NCBI RefSeq assembly: GCF_040361255.1
Contig: NZ_APNG01000004.1
Coordinates: 1 to 64,000 of the forward strand
Reading direction: 5' to 3'
Source: Salinisphaera sp040361255
Lineage (GTDB): Bacteria; Pseudomonadota; Gammaproteobacteria; Nevskiales; Salinisphaeraceae
DNA length: 64,000 nt
Shown here one piece after another: positions 46,201-55,710 of this stretch. The translations under genes and the position numbers were made by a program. Within the stretch, counting starts at the first letter, position 1; each line of letters starts with the position of its first letter. The notes below the pieces were generated by a model. The model saw nothing but the letters and a program-made list of their open reading frames with translations. It ran no database searches and was not told where the DNA came from.

Positions 46201-46768
46201 CGAGCGCCCGGTACGGGTGGGTGACACGGTTACCGTGGGCACGCTCACCGGCACGGTGTCACGTATTCGTATTCGCGCGACCACGGTCACCGACTGGGAC
46301 AACAAGGAAGTGGTGATTCCGAACAAGACGTTCATCACCGAAACCGTGATCAACTGGACGCTCACCGACGACATCACGCGTTTGATCCTGCGCGTGCATC
46401 TGGCGCTGGATACCGATACCGAACTGGCCGAAAAGCTGATCATGGACGTGATCAGAGACGAGCCGGTTGCGCTGGAAAACCCGGCGCCGACGGTGTTCTT
46501 CGTGGGCTACGACGATAGCGCGCTGATCTACGAAGCGCGTATCTTCTACCACGATCTCTACAATCTGCTGCCCTTGCAGCATGCGATCTACAAGGGCATG
46601 CACGCGGCCTTTCGCGCCAACGACGTGGTGGTGTCGTTCCCGCAGCAGGATCTGCATCTGCGCTCGGTCGATGACTCGTTCGCCAAGGTCTTTCGGGGCG
46701 CGCCCGGCAAAGCCCAGGCCGAGAGCGGGGGAACCGACGACTCGCCGAAACCGGTGGGCGACACCTGA
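43289..46768 (+). CDS. Large MscK/MscM-type mechanosensitive channel
   Basis: A 1159-residue MscS-superfamily channel, the size of E. coli MscK and YjeP. Order of parts: signal peptide (about 18-36), a long periplasmic coiled-coil region (about 40-420, with many heptad repeats), a membrane block of some nine to eleven helices (about 500-930), and the MscS pore/beta domain (about 945-1110) with FGLQEIFANFVSG, LFERPVRVGDTV, RATTVTDWDNKEVVIPN. It should open on membrane tension during hypo-osmotic shock. It converges with opgD, another osmotic-adaptation gene. Confidence 0.92.
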   Translation: MAVPVLTRRCMAQRLGRVVLGCLIVCLVLLQPALAQVAGEQKGLEERIADLRSRAEAVPARENMDSALRDQIVETYQRAISSLETARNARQDTAEIRRQAEQAPERIRELKDELQQIDAPPSSQALSDLPASTLSSRVEATSSRIADNQARLADLRDQLNRIAQRPDAARAALADARESLRSLDSDSSAIERDQPSLLLEARNAALAARREALTAEIERLQQELSSQDARQRALEAQRALAEARQAYDTELLESLQLALGQRQNQSAIELRKASEQKLSELRTAAEPISDTAQRNVELADQLTHITAQTESLASEQVRQHKRVDDIQRRLSLVQRQLEIGGSSVALGDVLRAQRRDLARPGLLSTGGDHAADTSQPEIASAELQRFQLQQQRADLEDIDRRVAEIAADNPDLDEGQKTSLEALLRHRRDILDLLISAEGRYIEIGRDLRRLSSEYGQTVDSFNRLLDERLFWLPSFAPMGLGWFAEVGQDLPWAFNWSSWTRALERLVDGVQARPFVAAAGLALIVALLLLRRPLRSRLRRLAEPVGKVQHDTFWVTLRAALATVLLFIPPVAALLLAGYLVRTPADSDVFTTAVSAVFVQVAILVLFLEPFAQVCRKYGLAESHFQWPEEARHGLYRMLRWLLAMLFIPTMLVTFTEAFDDDSKRETIGRGAFMASSLMIAAFSWRLLHPTRGELAGVVNPEAGSAWRLGYLWLPVAVGVPLLLFGLAGMGYYYTALQLQSRFFYSAGLLGGGFVLYSLIVRWLTVAERRLALTRALRRREEAREARATRDAAAAAGESTPENLDTLEIDLVQISEQTRGLIKVVIALISLAGLWLIWSDTLPALQLLDNITLWQYASEVDGRTQLTQVTLGALLLALTLGVVTALAGRNLPGFLEITVLRRFSMDAGSRYAMATLFQYAIVIMGMLGAVALIGFRWSSIQWLVAAVGVGLGFGLQEIFANFVSGIVILFERPVRVGDTVTVGTLTGTVSRIRIRATTVTDWDNKEVVIPNKTFITETVINWTLTDDITRLILRVHLALDTDTELAEKLIMDVIRDEPVALENPAPTVFFVGYDDSALIYEARIFYHDLYNLLPLQHAIYKGMHAAFRANDVVVSFPQQDLHLRSVDDSFAKVFRGAPGKAQAESGGTDDSPKPVGDT

Positions 46769-46852
46769 TCGACGCCCCGACTTGGCGCTTGGCACAGCCG
46801 TCGCGGTTCGGCCGGCGAGGATTGTCCTGAGCGCCGGCCTCAGTGGCGCTGC

Positions 46853-48469
46853 TCAGGCGTTGTCGTCGCCGCTATAGAGTTGGCGGGGCAGGGCCTCCGG
46901 GTAGTAGGCATAGAGCCAGGTTTCGGTCACCTGGCGCGCGCCGTGGTATAGCGCGGCCTGCAGTTCGACCGGTGTGTCGTCGGGCGGCAGTTCGCCTTTC
47001 CAGTCGAAAAACACCCGCCAGCGCCCGCTTTGTTCGACATGCTGTACATACGGGTTGTCGATCTTGCCGTGGCTGGCGTGCACTCGCGGCTCGGGTGCGT
47101 TGTCGGCGTCGAGGCCGTCCAGGGGCTTGCCGGCGAAGTCGATCACGAACTTGCGTGCCAGCACCGACTGGTCCTGGTAGGTGCCCGGCGCGCCGGCACG
47201 GCCGGTACGGGTGGCCATTACCCGTGCCAACGCCGGGGGATCGGGCTGATCAGCGCCCCAGTACAGACGATAGTCGAAGCGCCAGGCACGTGCCGCGGTG
47301 GCTTTTTCGCTTGGCACCCAGAACACGTTGATGTTGTCGTACACCTCTTCGTCGGTGGGCAGTTCGAGCAGACCGACATGGCCGCTGCCCCAGTCGCCGC
47401 GCGGTTCGACCCAGAGGCTGGGTCGGTTTTCGAACCCCACGTCCGGGTCCTGATAGTGATCGAAGACCCGGTCGCGTTGCAGCAGTCCGAAGCCCTTCGG
47501 GTTTTTATCCTCAAAGACGCTGTACTGGGTACGCGGCGGGTTGACCAGCGCCCGCCAGAGGCGTTCGCCCTGGCCGGTGGTCATGGCCAGGCCGTCGCTG
47601 TCGTGTATTTCCGGGCGCCAGTCCACGCCGCGTCGTGCGTTGGTTTCGGAAAACCAGAACATGCTGGTTAGCGGGGCGATGCCCAGCCGCCGAATAGCGC
47701 GACGTTGAAACAGCCGGCTTTCGATATCCAGCACGATATCGTTGGGTCGGCTCAGGGTGATCCGGTAGGCGCCAGTCACATGTTCGCCCTCGAGCAGGGC
47801 GCACAGGGTCATGCGGGTGGCATTGGCCGCGGGCTTGATCAGCCAGTACTGGGTGAAATTCGGAAACGCCTCGTCGCTGCCATAGCCGGTATCGACGGCC
47901 ACGCCGCGCGCCGACAAACCGTACTGATCCAGCCCGCCCGGGCTGCGGAAATAACTCGCGCCCTTGAAGGCCAGCCATTCATGGGCCGGCTCGGTCCGCC
48001 CGAGCACGCGTAAGCCGGAAAAACCCAGATCCGCCGGCAGGCGCTCGGCGAGCTTTGGGTCGTCATAGCGAAACAAGGCACTGTCGTAGGGGATACGCCG
48101 TGTTCGCCCGTTTTCGACCACGTGAATCGCCACCGGCGACCGGGCGTTTTGATCCAGGTGAAAGAATTCAACCGTGACCGGCGTGTCCGAGGCGGCCCAG
48201 AGTGCGGCCTGCTTGCGCGTATGAATGCCCATGAAGGCTTCATAACCGATCTCGTCCAGCAGCTTGTCGTAGCGTTGTTCGGGGGCCGTGTAAGGCCGTT
48301 GCGCCAGGGCACGGGCGTGGGCGATCACGCGATCGAAATCGAAGGCTTCGCCGTCGGCCGGCAAGGCGGGAATATCCGTGGTAGCGGCTGCCCAGGTGGG
48401 CAAAAGACAAACGCCCGCGAGTGCCGTGGTGGACACAAGCAGGCGTCGTCTTCCCAGATCGGTTGTCAT
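46853..48469 (-). CDS. opgD: OpgD/MdoD, periplasmic glucan biosynthesis protein
   Basis: A 538-residue OpgD/OpgG family protein for osmoregulated periplasmic glucans, acting on the glucan backbone. The N-terminus MTTDLGRRRLLVSTTALAG has a Tat-type RRR motif, as in OpgD rather than Sec-exported OpgG. Family blocks include EFFHLDQNARSPVAIHVVENG, ASYFRSPG, WRFDYRLYWG and RVFFDWKGELPPDD. opgGH are not in the window. Its neighbour is the mechanosensitive channel; both respond to osmolarity in relatives. Confidence 0.92.
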   Translation of the reverse strand: MTTDLGRRRLLVSTTALAGVCLLPTWAAATTDIPALPADGEAFDFDRVIAHARALAQRPYTAPEQRYDKLLDEIGYEAFMGIHTRKQAALWAASDTPVTVEFFHLDQNARSPVAIHVVENGRTRRIPYDSALFRYDDPKLAERLPADLGFSGLRVLGRTEPAHEWLAFKGASYFRSPGGLDQYGLSARGVAVDTGYGSDEAFPNFTQYWLIKPAANATRMTLCALLEGEHVTGAYRITLSRPNDIVLDIESRLFQRRAIRRLGIAPLTSMFWFSETNARRGVDWRPEIHDSDGLAMTTGQGERLWRALVNPPRTQYSVFEDKNPKGFGLLQRDRVFDHYQDPDVGFENRPSLWVEPRGDWGSGHVGLLELPTDEEVYDNINVFWVPSEKATAARAWRFDYRLYWGADQPDPPALARVMATRTGRAGAPGTYQDQSVLARKFVIDFAGKPLDGLDADNAPEPRVHASHGKIDNPYVQHVEQSGRWRVFFDWKGELPPDDTPVELQAALYHGARQVTETWLYAYYPEALPRQLYSGDDNA

Positions 48470-48523
48470 GCGCGAATTGCTGGCGTTCAGCCCGGCAACA
48501 AGGCTAGATGGCCAATAGGCCGA

Positions 48524-49402
48524 CTAGGCCGCGCTGACCATCGCGCCCCGCAGTTTCTTGATGGCGGCAACTTCGAGCTGGCGAATACGCTCGGCCGATA
48601 CCTGATACTTGTCGCCGAGTTCCTGCAGGCCGATCTTGCCGTCTTCGCGCAGCCAGCGGCTTTCCAGGATATCGCGGCTACGCTCGTCCAGCTGGGTCAT
48701 CGCCCGCGACAGATTGGCGTGCTGATAGGTCTGCCAGTCGCCGTTCTCGATATCCGAGGCCGGGTCGTAGCCGTCGTCGGCCGACAGATAATCCTCGGGC
48801 GCGTAGCTGTCCTCGTCGTTGGCCGAGGGCAGGGCGTTATACGAGGTATCGCCACCGGACAGGCGCCGTTCCATCTGCAGCACGGTTTCCGGCTTGACGC
48901 CCAGATCGCCGGCCACGGCCTGGACTTCCTTGTCGTTCATCCAGCCAAGACGCTTCTTGGAACTGCGCAGGTTGAAGAACAGCTTGCGCTGGGCCTTGGT
49001 GGTGGCCACTTTCACGATGCGCCAGTTGCGCAGGATGAACTCGTGAATCTCGGCACGAATCCAGTGCACGGCAAAGGAAATCAGGCGCACGCCCACATCC
49101 GGGTCGAAGCGCTTGACGGCCTTCATCAGGCCAATATTGCCTTCCTGAACCAGATCCGCCAGCGGCAGGCCATAGCCCGAGTAACCGCGGGCAACATGCA
49201 CCACGAAACGCAGATTGGAGAGAATGAGTTTCTGAGCCGCCTGGATATCGCCGTCGTCGCGCAGCTTGCGGGCAAGCTGCTGCTCGTCGTCGACTTCCAG
49301 CACGGGAATGTTCGAGACCGCCTGCAGATACGAGTCGATGCTGCCCGAGGCAAGCGTCGGCAGGTTCATCTTGGCGGGGGATAGAGAAATATCGTTAGCC
49401 AT
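48524..49402 (-). CDS. rpoH: RNA polymerase heat-shock sigma factor (sigma-32)
   Basis: Directs transcription of heat-shock genes. It has 292 residues from ATG 49402, supported by an AAGGAGG ribosome site; a start 39 bp further out would precede it. Region 2 carries NLRFVVHVARGYSGYGLPLADLVQEGNIGLMKAVKRFD; the RpoH-specific box QRKLFFNLR is at 138-146; region 4 ends AERIRQLEVAAIKKLRG. It lies behind ftsX in the ftsYEX-rpoH order of Gammaproteobacteria. Its 5' leader (117 bp) holds an inverted repeat. Confidence 0.97.
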   Translation of the reverse strand: MANDISLSPAKMNLPTLASGSIDSYLQAVSNIPVLEVDDEQQLARKLRDDGDIQAAQKLILSNLRFVVHVARGYSGYGLPLADLVQEGNIGLMKAVKRFDPDVGVRLISFAVHWIRAEIHEFILRNWRIVKVATTKAQRKLFFNLRSSKKRLGWMNDKEVQAVAGDLGVKPETVLQMERRLSGGDTSYNALPSANDEDSYAPEDYLSADDGYDPASDIENGDWQTYQHANLSRAMTQLDERSRDILESRWLREDGKIGLQELGDKYQVSAERIRQLEVAAIKKLRGAMVSAA

Positions 49403-49439
49403 GTGCAAAGCCTCCTTGGGACTTTTGCCTATTACAGCC

Positions 49440-49475
49440 ATTCTAGCAAAAATTCACGCCGGCTGATGCCGTGAA
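49440..49475 (-). promoter_or_regulatory. Candidate rpoH promoter with upstream inverted repeat
   Basis: On the minus strand a -10-like TAGAAT maps to 49440-49445, about 38 bp before the rpoH start codon. Immediately upstream (49453-49475) is an inverted repeat TTCACGGC-N7-GGCGTGAA with one mismatch, in the spot where a -35 would be. The arrangement suggests an operator or an alternative-sigma site; neither was confirmed. Confidence 0.35.
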
Positions 49476-49519
49476 CATAGCAATGCCTTTAAGACCGCTG
49501 GCCCCAGGTTAGGTTCCCG

Positions 49520-50515
49520 CTATCGTGGTTCGATCGCGGCCAGACGGCGGTTGACCGTGAGCACACAGCCCAGCCAGCCGAGCGCGACGCCGATACCCAG
49601 CAGCATGAACACACCTTTCAGGCCGAGCCCGTGCATGGCCAGTGCCCCGTTATAGGAGCGCGTGAGCGCAGCCAGGGGTTCGGCAAGCGCAAGGAAACAG
49701 ATACCCAGCAATATCAGCGCCAGCACTGCGCCGATCAGGCCATACCAGAACCCGCTGTAGAGAAACGGGCGCCGAATGAAGGCGTCGGAGGCACCGAGCA
49801 GCTTCATGACCTCGATTTCCTCGCGCCGGTTCTCGATATCGAGGCGGATGGTATTGCCCACGATGAACAGCACCGCGGCCGACAACAGCAGCCCGATTAC
49901 CCAGGCCGAGCGCTCGATCACCGACAGAATCGCATACAGACGTTCCAGCCAGGCCTGATCGAGCTCGGCCCGCGCCACGCCGGGCTCGTCTTCCAGCGAT
50001 ACCAGCAAGGCCCCGATTTCGGCGCGCGACATGTCTGCGCGTGGATTGATCGTGATCACCGCCGGTAGCGGATTGTCTTCCAGCGCATCGAGCGCGGCAC
50101 CAAAGCCCGAGGACTTGCGAAATTCGGCCAGCCCGGCCGCAGCGGAAATATAGCGGCTGGTTGCGACATCGTCGCGCTCGCCCAGGCGTTTGGCCAGGGC
50201 CTGGCCGTCGGACACCGACAGATCGTCGCGCAGGTACAACGAGGCCTGAACCGCGCGATGCCAGCTCTGCGAGAGCGTATCGAGATTGTTCATCAGCACG
50301 TACAAGCCGGCCGGCAGGGCCAGTGCGATGCCGATGACCGTGGCGGTGAGCAGGCTCGCCAGCCAGCGCCGATGCAGCCGGCCCAGGCTTTCGATCAGAC
50401 AGCGTGCATGCGAGCTCACCCAACCCTGCGCGGGCGCGGCGAGCGTGCTCGGCATGCCGCGACGACGGGTATTGCCAACCGCGCTGGGGGCGGGTTTGCC
50501 GCTACTGCGTGCCAT
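49520..50515 (-). CDS. ftsX: Cell division protein FtsX
   Basis: Permease-like subunit of the FtsEX complex that activates septal peptidoglycan hydrolases. It has 331 residues from ATG 50515, which sits 4 bp after the ftsE stop with GGAG just upstream. The N-terminal cytoplasmic segment is followed by a first helix (about 58-78), a large periplasmic loop (about 85-200) and three further helices, as in the family. Ends NRRLAAIEPR. Confidence 0.94.
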   Translation of the reverse strand: MARSSGKPAPSAVGNTRRRGMPSTLAAPAQGWVSSHARCLIESLGRLHRRWLASLLTATVIGIALALPAGLYVLMNNLDTLSQSWHRAVQASLYLRDDLSVSDGQALAKRLGERDDVATSRYISAAAGLAEFRKSSGFGAALDALEDNPLPAVITINPRADMSRAEIGALLVSLEDEPGVARAELDQAWLERLYAILSVIERSAWVIGLLLSAAVLFIVGNTIRLDIENRREEIEVMKLLGASDAFIRRPFLYSGFWYGLIGAVLALILLGICFLALAEPLAALTRSYNGALAMHGLGLKGVFMLLGIGVALGWLGCVLTVNRRLAAIEPR

Positions 50516-50519
50516 CTCG

Positions 50520-51185
<666 letters not shown>

Positions 51186-51203
51186 GGGCGAAAACGGGCC
51201 GCG

Positions 51204-52172
51204 TTACTTGCTGCGATCGAACAGCGCGTCCATGAAATGCTCGGATTCGAACACGCCCAGATCCTCGACTTTCTCGCCGATGCCGATAAAACGCAACGGC
51301 AGGCCGAGACGCTTGGCGATGGCGAACACGATACCCCCGGAGGCGGTGCCGTCGAGCTTGGTGATGGTGATACCGGTCAGGCCCACGGCTTCATTGAAGG
51401 CCACCGCCTGCTGCAATGCATTGCCGCCGGTGGTCGCATCCACCACCAGCATGACTTCATGCGGGGCGTGTTCATCCTGTTTGGCGAGCACGCGCTTGAT
51501 CTTCTTGAGCTCATCCATGAGATGGCCCTGGGTGTGCAGGCGCCCAGCGGTATCGGCAATCAATACGTCGATACCGCGGGCCTTGGCGCGCGAGAAGGCA
51601 TCGAAGACCACCGATGCCGAATCCGCGCCGCTGCCCTGGGCCACCACTGGTACATGGTTGCGTTCGCCCCAGCCCTGCAACTGCTCGACCGCTGCCGCAC
51701 GAAAGGTATCGCCGGCGGCGAGCATCACCGACTGACCGGCGTCCTGGAATTTCTTGGCCAGCTTGCCGATGGTCGTGGTCTTGCCCACGCCGTTGACGCC
51801 GACCATGAGAATCACGAACGGACGCGTGTGCTCGGGAATGGTCAGCGGTTCCTCGCAGGGGGTGAGAATCGCGCCCAGATGTTCGCGCAGGGCCTTGCCC
51901 AGATCCTTGCCGGTACGCAGGCGCCCGCCGTCGAACATCACCTGCAGCCGATGCATGACCTGACCGGTGGCCTCGACACCGACATCGGCCAGCAGCAGCT
52001 GGGTTTCGAGTTCGTCGAGCGCATCCTGATCGACCGTTTCGCCCGGCAACAGATTGCGCAGGTCGTAGGTCAGCCACGAGTCGCCCTTGTTGAGGCTGGC
52101 TCGCATACGGGTGAAAAAACCCGGCTGTTTGAGTTTGGAGCTCTTGCGCGCCTTGGGATCGACGTTGGCCAT
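51204..52172 (-). CDS. ftsY: Signal recognition particle receptor FtsY
   Basis: SRP receptor GTPase that docks translating ribosomes at the membrane. It has 322 residues, which is the NG core only: the long acidic A domain of E. coli FtsY is missing. P-loop GVNGVGKTTTIGKLA (about 124-138), the DTAGR switch, TKLDGTASGG and GIGEKVEDLGVF are intact. ATG 52172 gives a basic amphipathic start (KSSKLKQPGFFTRMRASL) that may contact the membrane instead. Confidence 0.95.
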   Translation of the reverse strand: MANVDPKARKSSKLKQPGFFTRMRASLNKGDSWLTYDLRNLLPGETVDQDALDELETQLLLADVGVEATGQVMHRLQVMFDGGRLRTGKDLGKALREHLGAILTPCEEPLTIPEHTRPFVILMVGVNGVGKTTTIGKLAKKFQDAGQSVMLAAGDTFRAAAVEQLQGWGERNHVPVVAQGSGADSASVVFDAFSRAKARGIDVLIADTAGRLHTQGHLMDELKKIKRVLAKQDEHAPHEVMLVVDATTGGNALQQAVAFNEAVGLTGITITKLDGTASGGIVFAIAKRLGLPLRFIGIGEKVEDLGVFESEHFMDALFDRSK

Positions 52173-52250
52173 GAAGAATGCGCTGCCTGCGGTTGAAACG
52201 TGAACGAGGGCGCGTGGCGCGAATCCGGCATGGTGGTGCCGGCGCGCACG

Positions 52251-54302
52251 TCACCGATCGGGCGCTACTTTAGCATCGCCGCCGGCCACGGGCGCAGCGA
52301 TGAGTACGATCGGTCGTTGATCGTTTTCGACCAACCGGAAGGTCAGCCCTGCGCGTTCCAGGTCGGCCACCAGCGCACGGCGTGCGCTGGCATAGTCGCG
52401 TTGATCGGCAGCCGTGGCCAGCAGATGGAAACGATGCGCGACCTGCTGGGTATCGGTCATGCCCACCCACAATGGTCGATGATCGACTGCGCGCACGCGC
52501 CCGGTCGGCCATAGTCGCAATACGCGGCGCAGCCGTTCGGCTTCAGGGGCGGCGGCTGCATGCACCAGCGTCAACGCCGGCTGGCGCCCATCGTGAATGC
52601 GTGGCAATACCGCGAGCTGGCGGATATCGCTGTCACTGACCAGCCAGTGCAGCGGCTGACTCATGCTCAGCGCGGGCGCGGCCTGCCAGCCGGCTTCGGC
52701 CAGCGCATGTTCGAGTTCGGCGGGCGTGGCCGCGGCCTGGACGTTCAACGGCGCGCTCGCGCGCCCGGCGATATCGCGAATACGGCTATCGAGCTCGCGA
52801 TAGCCGCCGCCGGCCCAGTCGCCGACGACGGTTTGGGTGCGCTTGGCCTGCGCCTGTGCCCAGGCGCGATAGGTGGTATCCGGCAGAATGCCGGCGACCA
52901 CCGCGATCATCCCGAAACCGGCGAATACCGCCAGCACGGGCGCGCCCCGCACCCGGCCCGGGCGCTGACGCCGATAGCTGAGCACGAGCATGTTCAGCCA
53001 CACGAACGCAATCGCCAGGCCGATGAGCAGATCGCTGGCCCAGTCCAGGCCCAGATACAGGCGCGCGAGCGCGATGAGCACCACGCCGGCGACGGTGATC
53101 GAATGATAGTAGGGGCGCGCGGTGGCGGGCTGGCCGGCCGCGATCATGAGCCCGGCCATGCCGTAGACGGTGGCACACAGAATCAGATCCTGACCGCCGC
53201 CCGCGAGAAACAATGGATCGCTGACATCGCCATGGAAGTAGCCGCTGGGCGCAGGAATGGCCAGCCACCAGCGCAGACCGAGTGTGACCAGCGCCGAAAA
53301 CCCGAGCGCGGCCACCCAGTGGGTCGCGGCACGACCGTTGCCCATCACCGCGAGTACCGCTGCCAGCACCACCGCGAAGGGCAGATAGATCAACGGTGAA
53401 CCCATCTGGGCGATGGCGAAGGCGATCTGATCCGAGATCGGCGTCTGCAGGCTTTGTACGATATAGAACGCCACGGCATCGAAATGCCCCGGATAGACCG
53501 GCCGTTGCCAGCCCCACATGAGCAGATAGGCCAGCGCTGTGGCCAGCATCAACAACACCGCGCCGATGGCCAGGGCCGGGATTTCGGGCTGGCGCGGATC
53601 AGCCAGGGCCGGGCCCAGCCGGCCCAGGCGCCGATGCCGCCGGCTCCAGGCCAGCAGTCGCCCGGCATAGCGATGCAGGGCGACGCGCCCGGCGACCAGT
53701 ACGAAGCGCACGGCAATGGTCGTCAGCCAGACGATGGCCACGACCGCGACCAGCAGGATCGCCAGGCGGGTGGCCACCTGGGCGGCCAGATCCAGCGAGG
53801 CGCCGAATACCACGCCCGGCAGGATATAGCAGGGCGCCCAGATCGCGGTGGCGATCAGGTCCATGACCACGAAGCGTGTGATCGACAGCCCGGCCGCGCC
53901 GGCGACCGTGGGTATGATCGGACGCAGCGCGCCGATCAGGCGACCCATGACGATGGCCTTGCCGCCGTGCTCGGCCAGAAAACGCTCGCCCCGTGCCACC
54001 AGCGCGGGCGCCCGGGCAAAACCGGGCAATGACGATAGCCGGCCCCGATAGCGCCGCCCGAGCGCGTAGCTGGCGCCGTCGCCGATCAGCGTACCCACGA
54101 TCGCCACCGCGAATGTCGCCCCCAGCGGCAACAGGTTGGCGCCGATCAGCGCGCCGAAGGCGAACATGAACAGCGCCCCCGGTACCAGCAGGCCGAACAG
54201 AAACAGCGATTCGCCGAGGGCGACCGCGAATACGAGCGCGAGCGCGGCTAGCGGATGGGTCTGAACCCAGGCCAGCAGGGCCGCGAACAGCTCGTGCCCC
54301 AT
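52251..54302 (-). CDS. DedA / PAP2-like / LssY-C fusion membrane protein
   Basis: A 683-residue three-part membrane protein. Residues about 1-200 are a DedA/SNARE-associated domain with ALGRRYRGRLSSLPG and GRLIGALRPIIPTVAGAAG, as in proteins that flip polyprenyl or phospholipids. Residues about 265-450 have the helix pattern of a PAP2 phosphatase and about 480-670 an LssY C-terminal domain. The PAP2 part looks degenerate: the catalytic PSGH is replaced by GGGQ, and the second catalytic block reads ARLYLGLDWASD instead of SR-x5-H-x3-D. A start is seen at ATG 54302. A role in lipid carrier handling is inferred. Confidence 0.85.
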   Translation of the reverse strand: MGHELFAALLAWVQTHPLAALALVFAVALGESLFLFGLLVPGALFMFAFGALIGANLLPLGATFAVAIVGTLIGDGASYALGRRYRGRLSSLPGFARAPALVARGERFLAEHGGKAIVMGRLIGALRPIIPTVAGAAGLSITRFVVMDLIATAIWAPCYILPGVVFGASLDLAAQVATRLAILLVAVVAIVWLTTIAVRFVLVAGRVALHRYAGRLLAWSRRHRRLGRLGPALADPRQPEIPALAIGAVLLMLATALAYLLMWGWQRPVYPGHFDAVAFYIVQSLQTPISDQIAFAIAQMGSPLIYLPFAVVLAAVLAVMGNGRAATHWVAALGFSALVTLGLRWWLAIPAPSGYFHGDVSDPLFLAGGGQDLILCATVYGMAGLMIAAGQPATARPYYHSITVAGVVLIALARLYLGLDWASDLLIGLAIAFVWLNMLVLSYRRQRPGRVRGAPVLAVFAGFGMIAVVAGILPDTTYRAWAQAQAKRTQTVVGDWAGGGYRELDSRIRDIAGRASAPLNVQAAATPAELEHALAEAGWQAAPALSMSQPLHWLVSDSDIRQLAVLPRIHDGRQPALTLVHAAAAPEAERLRRVLRLWPTGRVRAVDHRPLWVGMTDTQQVAHRFHLLATAADQRDYASARRALVADLERAGLTFRLVENDQRPIVLIAAPVAGGDAKVAPDR

Positions 54303-54335
54303 CGTGTGCAGCCGTTACGTGCCCGCGCGGGGCGC

Positions 54336-55661
54336 TCAGCCGCGCGCGAGCAGTGCAAAGGCCGCGTCTGCGGCATCCAGGGTGCGCGCGATCGCGGTGT
54401 CGTCGTGGGCCTGGGAGATGAAGGCCGCTTCGAACGCCGAGGGCGCGAGATATACACCGTGATCGAGCATGGCATGAAAGAAGCGTGCAAAGGCCTGGGT
54501 ATCGCAGGCCGCGACGTCGTCGAATCGGCTCACGCGCTCGGCATCGGTAAAGAACAGGCCGAACATCGCGCCCACGCGCTGGGTCAGCAACGGCACACCG
54601 TGGCGAGCGGCACGCTCGTCGAGGCCGGCCAGCAGCGTATCCAGCTGCGGCGCGATGGCTTCATGTACACCGCCGGCCTTGATGCGCGACAGGGTGGCAA
54701 TGCCTGCCGCCATGCCCAGCGGATGGCCGCTGAGCGTGCCGGCCTGATAAACCGGGCCGGTGGGGGCCAGGGTTTGCATCACCTCGGCGCGGCCACCGAC
54801 CGCGCCGACCGGCATGCCCCCGCCCACGATCTTGCCGAGCGCAGTGATATCCGGTGTGATGCCGTAATAGGCCTGGGCACAGCCGGCGTGTACACGAAAG
54901 CCGGTCATCACTTCGTCGAAGATCAGTAGCGCGCCGTGGCTGTCGCATAGTTCGCGCAGCCCTTCGAGAAAGCCCTCGACTGGCGGCACGCAGTTCATGT
55001 TGCCGGCCACCGGTTCGACCATGACGCAGGCGATTTCCTGGCCGTGGGTTTCGAAGGCCTGGACGACCGAATCCAGGTCGTTATAGGTCGCCGAGAGCGT
55101 ATCCGCGACCACCGCTTCCGGTACGCCGGGCGAGCCGGGAATGCCGAGGGTGAGCGCGCCCGAGCCGGCGTCGACGAGCAGGGCATCCACATGGCCGTGG
55201 TAGTTGCCCTTGAACTTGAGAATCTTGTTGCGTCCGGTATAGCCACGCGCCAGACGCAGGGCGGTCATCGATGCTTCCGTGCCGGAGTTGACCATGCGTA
55301 CCGATTCGATCGAATCGACCATGGAACACACCAGCTCGGCGAGTTCGGTTTCCAGACCCGTGGGCGCCCCGAAGGACAGGCCCTTGGCCGCCTGCTGCTG
55401 GACAGCCGAAACCACGTCCGGGTGGGCATGACCGAGAATCATGGGCCCGAACGAGCCGACATAGTCGACATATTCATTGCCGTCGACATCGTAGATATAG
55501 GCGCCTTCGGCGCGGTCGATGAACGCGGGTGTGCCGCCCACGCCCGCGAATGCACGCACGGGCGAATTCACGCCGCCCGGCGTGACACGGGCCGCGCGTT
55601 CGAACCACTGTGCCGAACGCGGGCCGGGGCGCTGCCATTGTGGGTTCTCGGATGCGCTCAT
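54336..55661 (-). CDS. hemL: Glutamate-1-semialdehyde 2,1-aminomutase
   Basis: PLP enzyme making 5-aminolevulinate in the C5 heme pathway. It has 441 residues from ATG 55661, preceded by AGGAG; an upstream in-frame ATG (55679) lies before that site. PLP lysine in TALGKIVGGGMPVGA, the substrate loop NSGTEASMTALRLARG and HGHVDALLVDAG-like region (YHGHVDALLVDAGSG) match the family. It is 49 bp downstream of thiE in a thiD-thiE-hemL transcript. Confidence 0.96.
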   Translation of the reverse strand: MSASENPQWQRPGPRSAQWFERAARVTPGGVNSPVRAFAGVGGTPAFIDRAEGAYIYDVDGNEYVDYVGSFGPMILGHAHPDVVSAVQQQAAKGLSFGAPTGLETELAELVCSMVDSIESVRMVNSGTEASMTALRLARGYTGRNKILKFKGNYHGHVDALLVDAGSGALTLGIPGSPGVPEAVVADTLSATYNDLDSVVQAFETHGQEIACVMVEPVAGNMNCVPPVEGFLEGLRELCDSHGALLIFDEVMTGFRVHAGCAQAYYGITPDITALGKIVGGGMPVGAVGGRAEVMQTLAPTGPVYQAGTLSGHPLGMAAGIATLSRIKAGGVHEAIAPQLDTLLAGLDERAARHGVPLLTQRVGAMFGLFFTDAERVSRFDDVAACDTQAFARFFHAMLDHGVYLAPSAFEAAFISQAHDDTAIARTLDAADAAFALLARG

Positions 55662-55710
55662 CGAAAAATACTCCTGCAAAAAGACAAAAAAGAATACCTG
55701 CGCCGGGGTG

